Shown: piece after piece, positions 20,343 through 29,639 of the stretch
How positions within the stretch are numbered: position 1 is the first letter of the stretch
Layout: the number at the start of each line of letters is the position of its first letter
Made by a program: the position numbers and the translations under genes
Assembly (NCBI GenBank): GCA_947492585.1
Contig: CANLND010000002.1
Location: 62,001 to 126,000 of the forward strand
DNA length: 64,000 nucleotides
Source of the DNA: an uncultured Paracoccaceae bacterium
GTDB taxonomy: Bacteria; Pseudomonadota; Alphaproteobacteria; Rhodobacterales; Rhodobacteraceae
Direction: 5' to 3'
The notes under the pieces: model-generated
Told to the model about the DNA's origin: nothing
Databases searched by the model: none
What the model saw: the letters and a program-made list of their open reading frames with translations, nothing else

Positions 20343-21512
20343 ATGAGCATTTTTCTTGGCACGCACCAAAATGACACATTGGTCGGAGAAAACACTGCCG
20401 ACACCTTAGTTGGATATGATGGCGATGACTTCATAGACGGCGGTCATGGCAACGATAGCATATACGGAGGCGATGGCGACGATCACATTGGGGAACGTCA
20501 GTTCAACTATACGGGTGAAGCTCCTGGAGTGGTTTTCAACCCCGACGCTAGTGGCGACGACCAGATGTTGGGCGGCAACGGCAACGACGTGATTTTCGGT
20601 GGCATTGGCAATGATCTCTTGGCCGGCGAGGACGGCAACGATGAGCTCCACGGCCAGTATGGCAGTGACGTTCTGTTTGGCGGTGAAGGCAACGACACCC
20701 TGAGTGGGGGCGGAGACACCTATTTCTACCACTTACAGAATCCAGATGGCACATATGAGAGAATTTATGTTGAGGCACTCGCCGCAGAGGAACCTGGGGA
20801 AGACCGCCTGTTTGGCGGAGCCGGTGACGATGTCCTAATCGCACACGGCGGCAACGAAATGCTCGTTGGTGGGGACGGCAATGACACGTTCATCGTCACA
20901 CAAAACGGCGGTTACACATCATTCTATATGGGAGACGACGGCACGGATACGCTGAGTGTCGGCGGTTTCTACGACGACACGCCGCTCTCAATCGATCTTG
21001 TCTATGTTACCGACATCGAAGTCATCGAAAACCTGACCCCTAGAGATGTATACCTGCAAGTCTCTGGGGATTTTGATGCCAGTGATATGGTCATCTACTC
21101 GGTCAACGGACACATCGGCCTATATGGCTGCAGCAGCAACAATGCGATCACGGGCACGGCTGCAATGGATTTCATTGATGGCCAGGCCGGTGATGACGTC
21201 ATAGACGGCGGCGCAGGTAATGACACTCTTGAAGGGGGCATCGGTAACGACATCCTGACAGGCGGAGGCGGTGCAGATATTTTTGTATTTGATATGTCGT
21301 CCGAACTGGGGCTGGGTCACGTCGACGTCATCACCGATTTTGAGGACGGCGTAGACTTCGTTCACGTGCTCGCCAGTGAGGACATTACTGACGTGAAGTT
21401 CATGACAACCTCGGACGGTGATGCGCTGGTCCGCGTGAACGATTCATATTACCTCGCGTTTGAGGGCGTAGACGCAGCATTGATCGACGAAAGCGATTTC
21501 CTGTTGATGTAA
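20343..21512 (+). CDS. RTX calcium-binding repeat protein
   Basis: A 389-residue acidic protein with no signal peptide. Two clusters of GGxGxDxxx nonapeptides are seen: about 24-175 (for example GGDGDDHIG, GGNGNDVIFGGIGNDLLAGEDGND) and about 275-315 (GGAGNDTLEGGIGND). They are separated by a repeat-free middle. The end, VDVITDFEDGVDFV, resembles the C-terminal part of serralysin-type RTX proteins. Such proteins leave the cell through type I secretion and fold on calcium. No enzyme domain is visible. AAGGAGG precedes the ATG. No type I exporter genes are nearby. A hairpin at 21522-21551 ends the unit. Confidence 0.9.
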   Translation: MSIFLGTHQNDTLVGENTADTLVGYDGDDFIDGGHGNDSIYGGDGDDHIGERQFNYTGEAPGVVFNPDASGDDQMLGGNGNDVIFGGIGNDLLAGEDGNDELHGQYGSDVLFGGEGNDTLSGGGDTYFYHLQNPDGTYERIYVEALAAEEPGEDRLFGGAGDDVLIAHGGNEMLVGGDGNDTFIVTQNGGYTSFYMGDDGTDTLSVGGFYDDTPLSIDLVYVTDIEVIENLTPRDVYLQVSGDFDASDMVIYSVNGHIGLYGCSSNNAITGTAAMDFIDGQAGDDVIDGGAGNDTLEGGIGNDILTGGGGADIFVFDMSSELGLGHVDVITDFEDGVDFVHVLASEDITDVKFMTTSDGDALVRVNDSYYLAFEGVDAALIDESDFLLM

Positions 21513-21521
21513 GAATTCTGA

Positions 21522-21551
21522 CACTCCCGCTCTTCAATAGGCGCGGGAGTG
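21522..21551. terminator. Hairpin between the RTX gene and convergent lpxB
   Basis: CACTCCCGC (21522-21530) pairs perfectly with GCGGGAGTG (21543-21551). No long T run follows, so strength is uncertain. Confidence 0.6.
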
Positions 21552-21570
21552 CATCGGCTGAGGCGTTAAT

Positions 21571-22752
21571 CTAACGGCCTTGCCCGTCGGATTTAGACAA
21601 AAACGTCAGTACAGATTGCGCCGCACGCACGCCAGGACGCGCCCCACCAGCGCCAAGCCGTTTCATCGTGAGCGCCATCGCCTCAGTCTGTGCGTGTGGT
21701 GTTTCCAGAACCTGTGACAGCTGCGCCGCGATGCCATCAGCCGTGCAGTCCGGCCCCAAACATTCTGGCACCACGCGTGTCTCGCTCACAAGATTGACCA
21801 GCGTCACCGTATCAATCAGCGCCATACGCTTCATGATCTGCCAGCTCAGCCATTTAAACGTATAGGCGATCACCATTGGCGTGCGCGCTGCTGCAAGCTC
21901 CAGCGACACAGTACCAGACGCCGCAAGCGCAAGCCCTGCCCCTGCAAAGGCCGCACGCTTGTGGCGCAGTGCCACATCCACCGCCAAGTCATTTGGATCG
22001 ATAACCACTGTTTTTTCGGGCCAGCTTTGCACATTTTCCTGTACCAGCTGCGCCACAGACGCCCCCGCAGGCACAACAATGCGAAATTCGGGATGTTTCA
22101 GAACAAATTCCTGTAACGCAGCGCCAAACACCGGCGCAAGACGTCCCACTTCTGAGCGGCGCGACCCCGGCAGCGCCAAGACATAAGGCGCATCTCCCAG
22201 ATCATAGGCGTTGCGAAAGTCCGCGATGTCCTCAGATGTGGCCTGCGGTTCGGTCACCACCGGATGCCCCACAAAATCGCAGGTCATGCCAGCCGCCTCC
22301 ATATAAGGCGGTTCAAATGACAACAGAGCTAGGACATGGTCAATGCTACGCGCCATTTTCACGGCACGTTTAGGCCGCCATGCCCAAACCGAAGGGGCAA
22401 CATAGTGCACAGTTGGTATGTCACTGTGGGCTTTGACAATTTTGGCAACGCGCAAACAGAAATCGGGGCTGTCGATGGTGATCAGAACATCCGGTTTCGC
22501 AGCAATCACTGCCTCAGCGGTTTCACGAATTCGACGTTTGAGGTGCCGGTATTTGGGCAGTACTTCTGCGATCCCCATCACCGACAGTTCGTCCATCGGG
22601 AACCGCGAGATCAGCCCCTGCTCTTGCATGAATGCGCCACCGACACCGTCGAATGACACATCAGCCTGCAATTGCTGCAAACCCTCCATCAGCGCCCCGC
22701 CCAACCGATCGCCCGAAGGTTCTCCGGCGACCAGAAAGACGCGCAGGCTCAT
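21571..22752 (-). CDS. lpxB: Lipid-A-disaccharide synthase
   Basis: Condenses UDP-diacylglucosamine with lipid X to make the lipid A disaccharide on the inner membrane. The 393-residue protein begins MSLRVFLVAGEPSGDRLGG, the family N-terminus, and contains YVAPSVWAWRPKR and LPGSRRSEVGRL, typical of LpxB glycosyltransferases. Start 22752 is preferred over 22767 because it overlaps the lpxI stop as ATGA. It is the last gene of the envelope cluster that starts at pyrH, and the order lpxA-lpxI-lpxB shows that LpxI supplies its lipid X substrate. Confidence 0.96.
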   Translation of the reverse strand: MSLRVFLVAGEPSGDRLGGALMEGLQQLQADVSFDGVGGAFMQEQGLISRFPMDELSVMGIAEVLPKYRHLKRRIRETAEAVIAAKPDVLITIDSPDFCLRVAKIVKAHSDIPTVHYVAPSVWAWRPKRAVKMARSIDHVLALLSFEPPYMEAAGMTCDFVGHPVVTEPQATSEDIADFRNAYDLGDAPYVLALPGSRRSEVGRLAPVFGAALQEFVLKHPEFRIVVPAGASVAQLVQENVQSWPEKTVVIDPNDLAVDVALRHKRAAFAGAGLALAASGTVSLELAAARTPMVIAYTFKWLSWQIMKRMALIDTVTLVNLVSETRVVPECLGPDCTADGIAAQLSQVLETPHAQTEAMALTMKRLGAGGARPGVRAAQSVLTFLSKSDGQGR

Positions 22753-23537
22753 ACCCCGCGCACCCAAAGAAACAGACCCAACCGATTACAGGCCTCGATC
22801 ACGGTGTCCTGATCCAGCACAATTACGCCCCCCGCTTCCAACACCAGCCCAGACAGCTGGGCCGCGGCGACCTGCTCAACTGTGTTGGGGCCGATGGTTG
22901 GCAAATCCGCGCGACGGTCTTGACCGGGTTTCGGGGCCTTGTAGAACAGGCCACCGGGTCCGTCAGGGCGCTGACGCAAGGTGGCCAACATCCAATCTGT
23001 GCCAAACAGATTTTCGATCGCGATCGCCTGACGATTGCGAATAGCGCAGGATTGTCCAATGTCAGCCGCAGCCATCGCTGCTACGACCTCGGCGCCGCGC
23101 GCCGCATCAAATTTGTCGATTTCGCCGGGTTGGATCGTCGTCAGTACACCCTCTTTGGCCAATAGGTCGGGTGCAACCTCATGCGCGGCCCGCACCGCAA
23201 AGCCAAAGCGTTCAAAGATCTCAATCACCGCGCGCAGTGCACCATCATCCCCCTGCCCTAACGCGGCTTGTAAAATAGGGACCAATGGGAGAGTTTCGGC
23301 GTCAATTTGAGCAGGATCCACGGATGGGCGCGCAATCCCGCCCGCCATACAAATCTCGGTCACGCCGGCGGATTTCAAACGCGTGATAAAACTTCCGAGC
23401 TGCTCCAGCCGAAAGGTGATTTCAGCATCCACCTGATCCGGCTCAGATCCCATTAATGCGCAAATCAAAGGCCGTTTGACGAGAGAGCGGGTCAACTCGT
23501 GCGGCAGGCCACCCCGTCCAGCAATTAATGCAAGCAT
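22749..23537 (-). CDS. lpxI: UDP-2,3-diacylglucosamine diphosphatase LpxI
   Basis: Cleaves UDP-2,3-diacylglucosamine to lipid X; LpxI replaces LpxH in alphaproteobacteria. The 262-residue protein opens with LALIAGRGGLPHELTRSL, the family N-terminus, and has GGDDGALRAVIEIFERFGF-like and FDAARGAEV segments of the former DUF1009 family. It lies between lpxA and lpxB, overlapping lpxB by four bases and 4 bp from lpxA. This is the usual alphaproteobacterial arrangement. Confidence 0.93.
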   Translation of the reverse strand: MLALIAGRGGLPHELTRSLVKRPLICALMGSEPDQVDAEITFRLEQLGSFITRLKSAGVTEICMAGGIARPSVDPAQIDAETLPLVPILQAALGQGDDGALRAVIEIFERFGFAVRAAHEVAPDLLAKEGVLTTIQPGEIDKFDAARGAEVVAAMAAADIGQSCAIRNRQAIAIENLFGTDWMLATLRQRPDGPGGLFYKAPKPGQDRRADLPTIGPNTVEQVAAAQLSGLVLEAGGVIVLDQDTVIEACNRLGLFLWVRGV

Positions 23538-23541
23538 GGGC

Positions 23542-24327
23542 TCAACCTCCCGGTGTCAGGAAAGAACGGTCAGTCTGACCCGTAATAAACCCAACGATTT
23601 CGGTAACATAGTCGCTCTCGGTTTCATCGCCAAGACGACGCGCGCGCTCCTGGAATGTCCCCTCGCCTTGCGCCAACATCTGAAATGCCGCCCGCAGCGC
23701 CGTGATATCCGACCGCTGCACACCACGCCGTTTCAGACCGACAAGATTAAGCCCGTCAAGCTCGCCGCGCGGAGCCTGTACCAGACCATAGGGGATCACA
23801 TCGTTGGTCACCATCGTCACCGCGCCAATAATAGCGCCGCGCCCAATGCGCACCCATTGATGAATGCCAGACAGACCGCCAATGATCACGTCATCTTCCA
23901 GCACGCAATGCCCGGCAACAGCTGCAGAATTCACCACAATCACCCGATCGCCGATCTGCGCATCATGAGCAATGTGACAGCCCGCCATAAACAGACCATC
24001 ATCGCCAATGCGCGTGATCCCGCCGCCACCTTCGGTGCCGGCGTTCACTGTAACGTGCTCACGGATACGATTGCGCTTACCGATAACGGTCTGGCACGCC
24101 TCGCCTTTGAACTTCAAATCTTGTGGGATCTCACCGATGACCGCAAAGGAAAAGACAACAGTGTCTTCGCCAATCTGAGTGTCACCAGTGATCACCACAT
24201 GAGACTTCAGCTGAACCCGATCCCCCAACACGACATCCGCGCCAACCACGCAAAACGGGCCGATTTCAACCCCCTGCCCAAGAGTTGCACCTTCTTCGAT
24301 CACTGCGCTGGGATGGATCTGAGTCAT
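23542..24327 (-). CDS. lpxA: Acyl-ACP--UDP-N-acetylglucosamine O-acyltransferase
   Basis: First acylation of lipid A synthesis. The 261-residue protein is a left-handed beta-helix with hexapeptide repeats through about residue 185; catalytic His121 is in AGCHIAHDAQIGD (E. coli His125). Start 24327 (MTQIHPSAVIEEG) is the normal N-terminus; the open frame continues upstream into fabZ. It starts just 5 bp from the fabZ stop, so the genes are coupled. Confidence 0.96.
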   Translation of the reverse strand: MTQIHPSAVIEEGATLGQGVEIGPFCVVGADVVLGDRVQLKSHVVITGDTQIGEDTVVFSFAVIGEIPQDLKFKGEACQTVIGKRNRIREHVTVNAGTEGGGGITRIGDDGLFMAGCHIAHDAQIGDRVIVVNSAAVAGHCVLEDDVIIGGLSGIHQWVRIGRGAIIGAVTMVTNDVIPYGLVQAPRGELDGLNLVGLKRRGVQRSDITALRAAFQMLAQGEGTFQERARRLGDETESDYVTEIVGFITGQTDRSFLTPGG

Positions 24328-24331
24328 CTGA

Positions 24332-24796
24332 TTATCCTTCTTGACGATCAACCATGGCGGTAAATTCAGCTTCCGCTGCGACCTCACCATCTACGGTTGC
24401 CACCCCGTGGAATTTAAAGATCTTGCCGCCTGGCTTCCCACGGGTTGTGGTCACATTCATTTCCAGCACATCGCCTGGGATAACTTTGCGACGGAATTTG
24501 CATTTGTCGATGTTCATGAAATAGATCAACAATTCGGTGTCGATCATATCCATGCCAACACCCAGCATCACACCCGCCGTCTGTGCCATCGCTTCAACAA
24601 TGGTCACGCCCGGCATGATAGGTGCGCCGGGGAAATGTCCCTGAAAATGGGGTTCATTCATCGAGACGTTTTTGATCCCGCGCGCAGTCGAGAATCCATC
24701 AATATCAACAACTTTGTCGACCAGCAAAAAGGGGTAACGATGCGGCAAAATCCGCTGGATCAGTTGAATATCTGCGCTTTTCAACTCTACAGTCAT
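24332..24796 (-). CDS. fabZ: 3-hydroxyacyl-ACP dehydratase FabZ
   Basis: Dehydrates 3-hydroxyacyl-ACP in fatty acid elongation. The 154-residue hotdog protein has [13 protein letters not shown] (17-29), catalytic His54 in HFQGHFPG and Glu68 in [10 protein letters not shown]. In most Gram-negatives lpxD sits between skp and fabZ; here only about 70 bp separate the two, so lpxD must be elsewhere. Sharing the operon with lpxA balances the 3-hydroxyacyl-ACP pool between phospholipid and lipid A. Confidence 0.96.
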   Translation of the reverse strand: MTVELKSADIQLIQRILPHRYPFLLVDKVVDIDGFSTARGIKNVSMNEPHFQGHFPGAPIMPGVTIVEAMAQTAGVMLGVGMDMIDTELLIYFMNIDKCKFRRKVIPGDVLEMNVTTTRGKPGGKIFKFHGVATVDGEVAAEAEFTAMVDRQEG

Positions 24797-24869
24797 AACG
24801 AGTGTCCTGTGTTCAAGGTATTTTATATATAGGTATCAAGACGATGCGGATCGAACAAGGCCAGGCCTG

Positions 24870-25493
24870 TTATTCTCCGATCTCAGGCGAGGTGCTGCCG
24901 TCTCCCAGCACCGCGTCAATCCGCGAAATGGCCAGCTGCGTGATGTCAGTTGCCTCAGAACTACGGAACACCGTGGATTTTTCCAAGATCGCCCCAGCTC
25001 CGGCTTCACGCATGATCGCAAGCAAAATTGGGTCAGCCGCCTGTAGGAACTCCCTCCGTGCGACATCGCCCAGTTCGTTAATCTCACGTAGTTTCTGCTC
25101 TTGCGCTCGACGGGTCGCCTGCACTTTTTGGTCAAACGCATCTGCCAAACGTCGAAAAGCTTCGGGCTCCATCTGAGAGCGCCGGACTGCCAGCTCCTGC
25201 TCTTCTGCACGCAAAGCGCCTTCGATCTGGCGATTTTCGGCTGTAAGTACAGCACCCTCGGCCTCGAGTTCACCGGCAACGCGTTTTCCAAACGCACTGT
25301 CGCGAAAAAATACATCGGACTGGATGGTCACAACCCCGCTGAGCGGAACGCCAAGCTGAACAGAGTTGACCTGTTGCACATCCGGGACATGAATGCTCTG
25401 CGCCAGCCCCGTCTGCCCTGAGAGAAACGCAGACAGCGCCACGGTAAAAACCGCGGCGCTGTATAGATAGGGCTGCACAAAACGCCGTTGCAC
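24870..25493 (-). CDS. skp: Periplasmic chaperone, OmpH/Skp family
   Basis: Holds outer-membrane proteins on their way to the BAM complex. The 207-residue protein has an N-terminal hydrophobic signal (about 8-32, ending GLAQS) and a long charged helical part from about 75 to 150 rich in Glu, Arg and Gln, as in the Skp coiled-coil tentacles. Sequence identity in this family is low; position right after bamA is the strongest support. It starts 3 bp after the bamA stop. Confidence 0.85.
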   Translation of the reverse strand: MQRRFVQPYLYSAAVFTVALSAFLSGQTGLAQSIHVPDVQQVNSVQLGVPLSGVVTIQSDVFFRDSAFGKRVAGELEAEGAVLTAENRQIEGALRAEEQELAVRRSQMEPEAFRRLADAFDQKVQATRRAQEQKLREINELGDVARREFLQAADPILLAIMREAGAGAILEKSTVFRSSEATDITQLAISRIDAVLGDGSTSPEIGE

Positions 25494-25496
25494 GAT

Positions 25497-27827
25497 TTAG
25501 AACCGTGCCTGCAGCGTCAGGTCAAAGTTACGTTCGATATCAAAGTCTTCGCTTTTGATCGGCTTTGAGAAGTTGAACCGGAGCGGACCGATAGCTGTTG
25601 TCCACAGAACCGAGAAGCCGACAACATGGCGGAACGACCCACTGCGGCCAACAACGTTAGCACCGCTTGTATCAACGTTCTGCAAACCAAACAGATTGCC
25701 GACGTCATAAAACAGACCGCCGCGAATACCGAGTTCTTCAGGCAAGCCTAAGGGGAATTCGGCGTCAAATCGGGCAACGGCGTAATAATTGCCGCCCAAG
25801 AAATCGTCATATGTCGTTGATCCACTCGTAGACTGATCTCGAGGACCAACCCCACCAGGATCAAATCCGCGCAACAGATCAGGGCCAAGCACGAAACGGT
25901 CAACTGTACGGCTGTTTCCATTGCCCTGGAAGGCAAAGGCGCCTGCTTCTACGGTAGCTCGCAGCGTGACTTCTTCATTGAACACTTTGCGCTGCGCAAC
26001 CATACGCGCAGTACTTTTTAGATATTCGTTGTCGCCACCAATGCCGGCGTAATCTGCACCGACCTCAATCAGGAAACTGCGGGTTGGGTCGAGCTGATTC
26101 AGACGACTGTCGAATGTATAAGTAAATCCGATAGTACTCGCAGACTGTTCGCCTTGTGCGATCTCATTTCGGATCACCGTGCCCGCTAAAGGATCACCAT
26201 CCGAATTGAGCCCACGCGAAATCATTTCATCCGCATCCCAAGTATAGCGCAACTGCAATCTGGAGCTATCACTGGTATTGAATGTCAACGCTGGACGAAT
26301 AAACAGCCGCTCGGTGTCATATTCCGCAAAACTTGAGTCGCTGGTGGTCAACCCAAAGTCGAGGCTAAAGGCCAACTCGCGTCCCAACAGTCGCGGTTCG
26401 GTGAAGCCCAGAGTATAGGCCTCATTTTCTTCTGTAGTTGAAAGGTTCAACGAGAGACGTTGACCGCGCCCCAAAAAGTTATTCTCCGACAAGCCAATCG
26501 CGACGCCGAAACCATTTTCGGCAGACAGTGAACCACCCAGGTTCAACGACCCGGTAGGCTGCTCGACAACATCGACATCAACAATCACCTGATTGTCTGC
26601 ACTGCCCTCCCGCACGTTCACTTCGGCGTCAGAGAAGAAGCCAAGAGCCCTGATACGTTCTGCAGATTCACGAATTTCACGCGGATTAAAGGGGTCGCCT
26701 TCCACTGTGCGGAACCGTTGGCGTACAACCCGATCCAGCGTCGTGGTGTTGCCCTCAATGTCGATACGTTCCACAAACACGCGCGGGCCACGAACCAGCG
26801 CAAGTTCGAGATTGATCGACAGGTCGCGATCATTGCGTGTCACGCGGGGTTCGACCCGGAGAAAATCAACACCCTGACGAATGCCAAGACGTTCAAGCGT
26901 GGTGATCGCGTTTTCAATAGCGTTGGGCGAGTAAACCATGCCGGGTATCACACGCAGCACGGACCGATATGCATCCGGGTCAACCTCAGCAAGCTCACTT
27001 GTCACAGTGATATCGCCGAATGTGAATTTCTGGCCTTCGGTCACGTCAACAACCAAGAACGCGCCATCCCGCTCTTCGGTCAGTTCTGCGTTGGCGCTGT
27101 TGACGCGGAAGTCAACATAGCCGCGCGACAGGTAGAAATCGCGCAGAACCTGTTTATCAAACTCGATGCGGTCCTGAATCAACGTGTCTTTATTGATGAA
27201 GTCGCGCAGCAGACCGGCCTGTTTGGTCTCGAGGACCCGGCGCAGACGACGGTCTGAGTAGGCGCGGTTGCCAACAAACGACACGCGCTCCACCTCGGTG
27301 GTGTCGCCTTCAGAAATTTCAAACACCAGATCGACCCGGTTATCGCTGCGGCGAATAATCCGCGGTGTCACACGAGACGCCAGACGCCCCTGTGTGCTGT
27401 AGATCTCAGCAATCAGATTGGCGTCGCGTTCCGCAACGGTTGGGTTGAATACACGGCGCGGCGCGGATTCGATCGCCTCGTTCAGATCGTCGTCTTTCAG
27501 GCGACGGTTGCCTTCAAAACTGATGCGATTGATTGTGGGGAATTCGACCACTTTGATCACCAGCGTATTGCCGCTAGGAATCACTTCAACGCTTTCGAAA
27601 ACGCCGCTGTCCAAGATATTTTGATTGGCTGCGTTAAGCTGCCCGCCAGAAATTGTCTCGCCCCGCTCGATGCCAGTATAGGCAACGATTGTGGACGCTT
27701 GAATACGCTGATTTCCCTCAACGCGAACGTTGGTGAATCTGAAATCCTGCGCCGCTGCCAAATCTGGCAGAACCGACACGCCCAAGGCCACGGCCAAAGA
27801 CAATGCCGAAACATGGCGCATCAACAT
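25497..27827 (-). CDS. bamA: Outer-membrane protein assembly factor BamA
   Basis: Core of the BAM complex, which inserts beta-barrel proteins. The 776-residue product has a signal peptide (about 1-26, ending AAAQD), POTRA domains beginning FTNVRVEGNQRI, and a C-terminal barrel of the Omp85 family ending in an aromatic residue (LQARF), as required for outer-membrane insertion. The start at 27827 gives a normal signal peptide; the open frame continues to 27884 without a ribosome binding site. A weak CtrA-like site (TTAA-N7-TTAG) lies about 145 bp upstream. Confidence 0.96.
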   Translation of the reverse strand: MLMRHVSALSLAVALGVSVLPDLAAAQDFRFTNVRVEGNQRIQASTIVAYTGIERGETISGGQLNAANQNILDSGVFESVEVIPSGNTLVIKVVEFPTINRISFEGNRRLKDDDLNEAIESAPRRVFNPTVAERDANLIAEIYSTQGRLASRVTPRIIRRSDNRVDLVFEISEGDTTEVERVSFVGNRAYSDRRLRRVLETKQAGLLRDFINKDTLIQDRIEFDKQVLRDFYLSRGYVDFRVNSANAELTEERDGAFLVVDVTEGQKFTFGDITVTSELAEVDPDAYRSVLRVIPGMVYSPNAIENAITTLERLGIRQGVDFLRVEPRVTRNDRDLSINLELALVRGPRVFVERIDIEGNTTTLDRVVRQRFRTVEGDPFNPREIRESAERIRALGFFSDAEVNVREGSADNQVIVDVDVVEQPTGSLNLGGSLSAENGFGVAIGLSENNFLGRGQRLSLNLSTTEENEAYTLGFTEPRLLGRELAFSLDFGLTTSDSSFAEYDTERLFIRPALTFNTSDSSRLQLRYTWDADEMISRGLNSDGDPLAGTVIRNEIAQGEQSASTIGFTYTFDSRLNQLDPTRSFLIEVGADYAGIGGDNEYLKSTARMVAQRKVFNEEVTLRATVEAGAFAFQGNGNSRTVDRFVLGPDLLRGFDPGGVGPRDQSTSGSTTYDDFLGGNYYAVARFDAEFPLGLPEELGIRGGLFYDVGNLFGLQNVDTSGANVVGRSGSFRHVVGFSVLWTTAIGPLRFNFSKPIKSEDFDIERNFDLTLQARF

Positions 27828-28009
27828 ATTGGAGCGTTTCCGCTGCTCACCGCAGGATATACCTACAGATTTCCCCCAAGCCATCTTTATAAACCCAATT
27901 TTATCGCAACTTTTTCCAAGTGCGTACCGGGTTTGGCCCCCATTGTCAAAAGCAACTCAGGGTTCCGCGTTAACGTTCTGTTAGGAGCGTGATGTTTTTA
28001 CGATTATTC

Positions 28010-28135
28010 TTAGAATGTAACCAGCACTGTGCCCAGATACAGGCTACCGCCGACCAAGACCGCCGCAAGGAGCGCGTCCAAGTTCAAGCGCATTAAAAGG
28101 TTCAATCCCTTATAAGATGCGTTCAATGTCGACAT
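28010..28135 (-). CDS. Small membrane protein (41 residues) between rseP and bamA
   Basis: The start at 28135 has AAGGGAGA at normal spacing; the longer open frame upstream lacks support. The product starts MSTLNASYKGLNLLMRLN and continues with one hydrophobic segment (LDALLAAVLVGGSLYLGTVLV, about 19-39). It resembles a single-pass inner-membrane peptide. It sits inside the envelope cluster, after a terminator that follows rseP, and about 180 bp before bamA. No known family was recognised. Position suggests an envelope role, which is inference only. Confidence 0.65.
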   Translation of the reverse strand: MSTLNASYKGLNLLMRLNLDALLAAVLVGGSLYLGTVLVTF

Positions 28136-28213
28136 AAAAAATCTCCCTTTTGCAGCACGGTGAGCCCTTGGCCCGGTGCAGATCCGGGGCAAGTCCTACC
28201 AGAAGGTTAAGAT

Positions 28214-28244
28214 AAAAATATGGCGGCAGTTGGGCACTGCCGCC
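28214..28244 (-). terminator. Terminator after rseP
   Basis: GGCGGCAGT (28222-28230) pairs with ACTGCCGCC (28236-28244) around a five-base loop; on the minus strand a T-rich tract (ATATTTTTATC) follows. It separates rseP from the downstream small gene and bamA. Confidence 0.75.
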
Positions 28245-28273
28245 AGTATCTCGTTTCAAGATCTAGTCGCGTT

Positions 28274-29635
28274 CTAGCAGAACAGGTCGTTGCCCAATGA
28301 AAAGATCATCAACGACACAACCAAGGCAATGCCAAGCGCCATCAACACGTTCATAATGTTATCACGCGGGGGACGACCTGCCACGGCCTCATAAGCGTAA
28401 AACACCAGATGCCCGCCATCCAAAGCTGGGATAGGAAACAAGTTCAGCAGCCCAATACCAGCGGAAATCAACGCGACAAGGCGGAAGAAACTATCAAGAC
28501 CCTGACTCGCGACAGCACCAGATGTTTCAGCGATCCCAATCGGGCCAGACAGATTGCAGGTACTGATATCACCTGCAATCATATGCCCAACACCAGATAG
28601 CGACATCTGAAGGACCGTCCCTACCTGAGCAACACCCTGTGTCAACGCGGCTGCGACCCCCACACTTTCGGTGGCGGGATCAAACGCCATGCCGCCGCCG
28701 ATTCCGATACGCCACTTCGCCGCAAAACCACCATCCTGTTGTGGTTCATCTGTGCGACGCGGTGTCAGAGTTTTCTCAATCGGTGCCCCGTCGCGCCAGA
28801 TACTCAATGCCAGGGGTTGGCCATTTCCCGCCTCAACAGCTTCGCGCAGTTGCGAAAACGCAAAGATCGCTACGCCATCGACAGCAGTGATCACATCACC
28901 AGGTTTCAAACCAATATCAGACGCAGCACTGCGTGGAGCCACAAAACGCACCACCGTAGGTGACAGGATTGGCCCAGCGACGTCTTGGATCTGTCCCTCA
29001 CGACGGACACGATAGGTCAGAACTTCTTCAACTGGCAAGGAGGCGCCAAATTCCCCCCAAGCCTCGCCATCGCTAATGCTGGGAACGTCGACATTGGAGA
29101 TCGCAAGGATTTCATCACCTTCTTGCAAACCGTATTCGATACCGGATTGCGACACCGGCAGCTCCAACAGACCATCAACCGTCAACGGATCACGCGCCGA
29201 ACCCGAAGACATGATAAGCACGGCAAAAATCAGCGCCGACAGCACAAAGTTAAAGATTGGCCCAGCCGCAACAGTGGCCGAACGCGCCCACAACGGCGCC
29301 CCATGCATCGTACGACGCAATTCAACCGGATCAACGCGCGCCGTTTCAATCACATCCGCGTCTTTTCCTGAGGCCGCGTTAGAATCACCCAGAAACTTGA
29401 CATAGCCCCCAAGTGGCAACAGTGCGATCTGCCAGCGGGTGCCGTGGCGGTCCACCCGGCTACACACTACAGGTCCAAATCCAAACGAAAAAACTTCGGC
29501 GTGAATGCCGGACCAGCGACCAACAATGTAGTGGCCATATTCATGAACCACGACGATGATCGAAATGACGGCGAGGAAACTGGCCAAGGTAAAGGCAAAA
29601 CCGCTGATTTGCGGCAGAAGTGAGACTGCGTCCAA
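28274..29635 (-). CDS. rseP: Site-2 intramembrane metalloprotease RseP
   Basis: Zinc protease that cuts anti-sigma factors and signal peptide remnants within the membrane. The 453-residue protein has the zinc motif HEYGH at 31-35 in the first transmembrane segment, PDZ-like domains in the middle (DIGLKPGDVITAVDG), and the second catalytic motif NLFPIPALDGGH near 405. Length and order are normal for the family. It is preceded by dxr (4 bp gap) and followed by a terminator. Confidence 0.95.
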   Translation of the reverse strand: MDAVSLLPQISGFAFTLASFLAVISIIVVVHEYGHYIVGRWSGIHAEVFSFGFGPVVCSRVDRHGTRWQIALLPLGGYVKFLGDSNAASGKDADVIETARVDPVELRRTMHGAPLWARSATVAAGPIFNFVLSALIFAVLIMSSGSARDPLTVDGLLELPVSQSGIEYGLQEGDEILAISNVDVPSISDGEAWGEFGASLPVEEVLTYRVRREGQIQDVAGPILSPTVVRFVAPRSAASDIGLKPGDVITAVDGVAIFAFSQLREAVEAGNGQPLALSIWRDGAPIEKTLTPRRTDEPQQDGGFAAKWRIGIGGGMAFDPATESVGVAAALTQGVAQVGTVLQMSLSGVGHMIAGDISTCNLSGPIGIAETSGAVASQGLDSFFRLVALISAGIGLLNLFPIPALDGGHLVFYAYEAVAGRPPRDNIMNVLMALGIALVVSLMIFSLGNDLFC

Positions 29636-29639
29636 GGGA

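Noticed and set aside
27970-27984. TTAA-N7-TTAG, possible CtrA site upstream of bamA
   Set aside because: One mismatch in a core half-site and 145 bp from the start; too weak to list as a feature.
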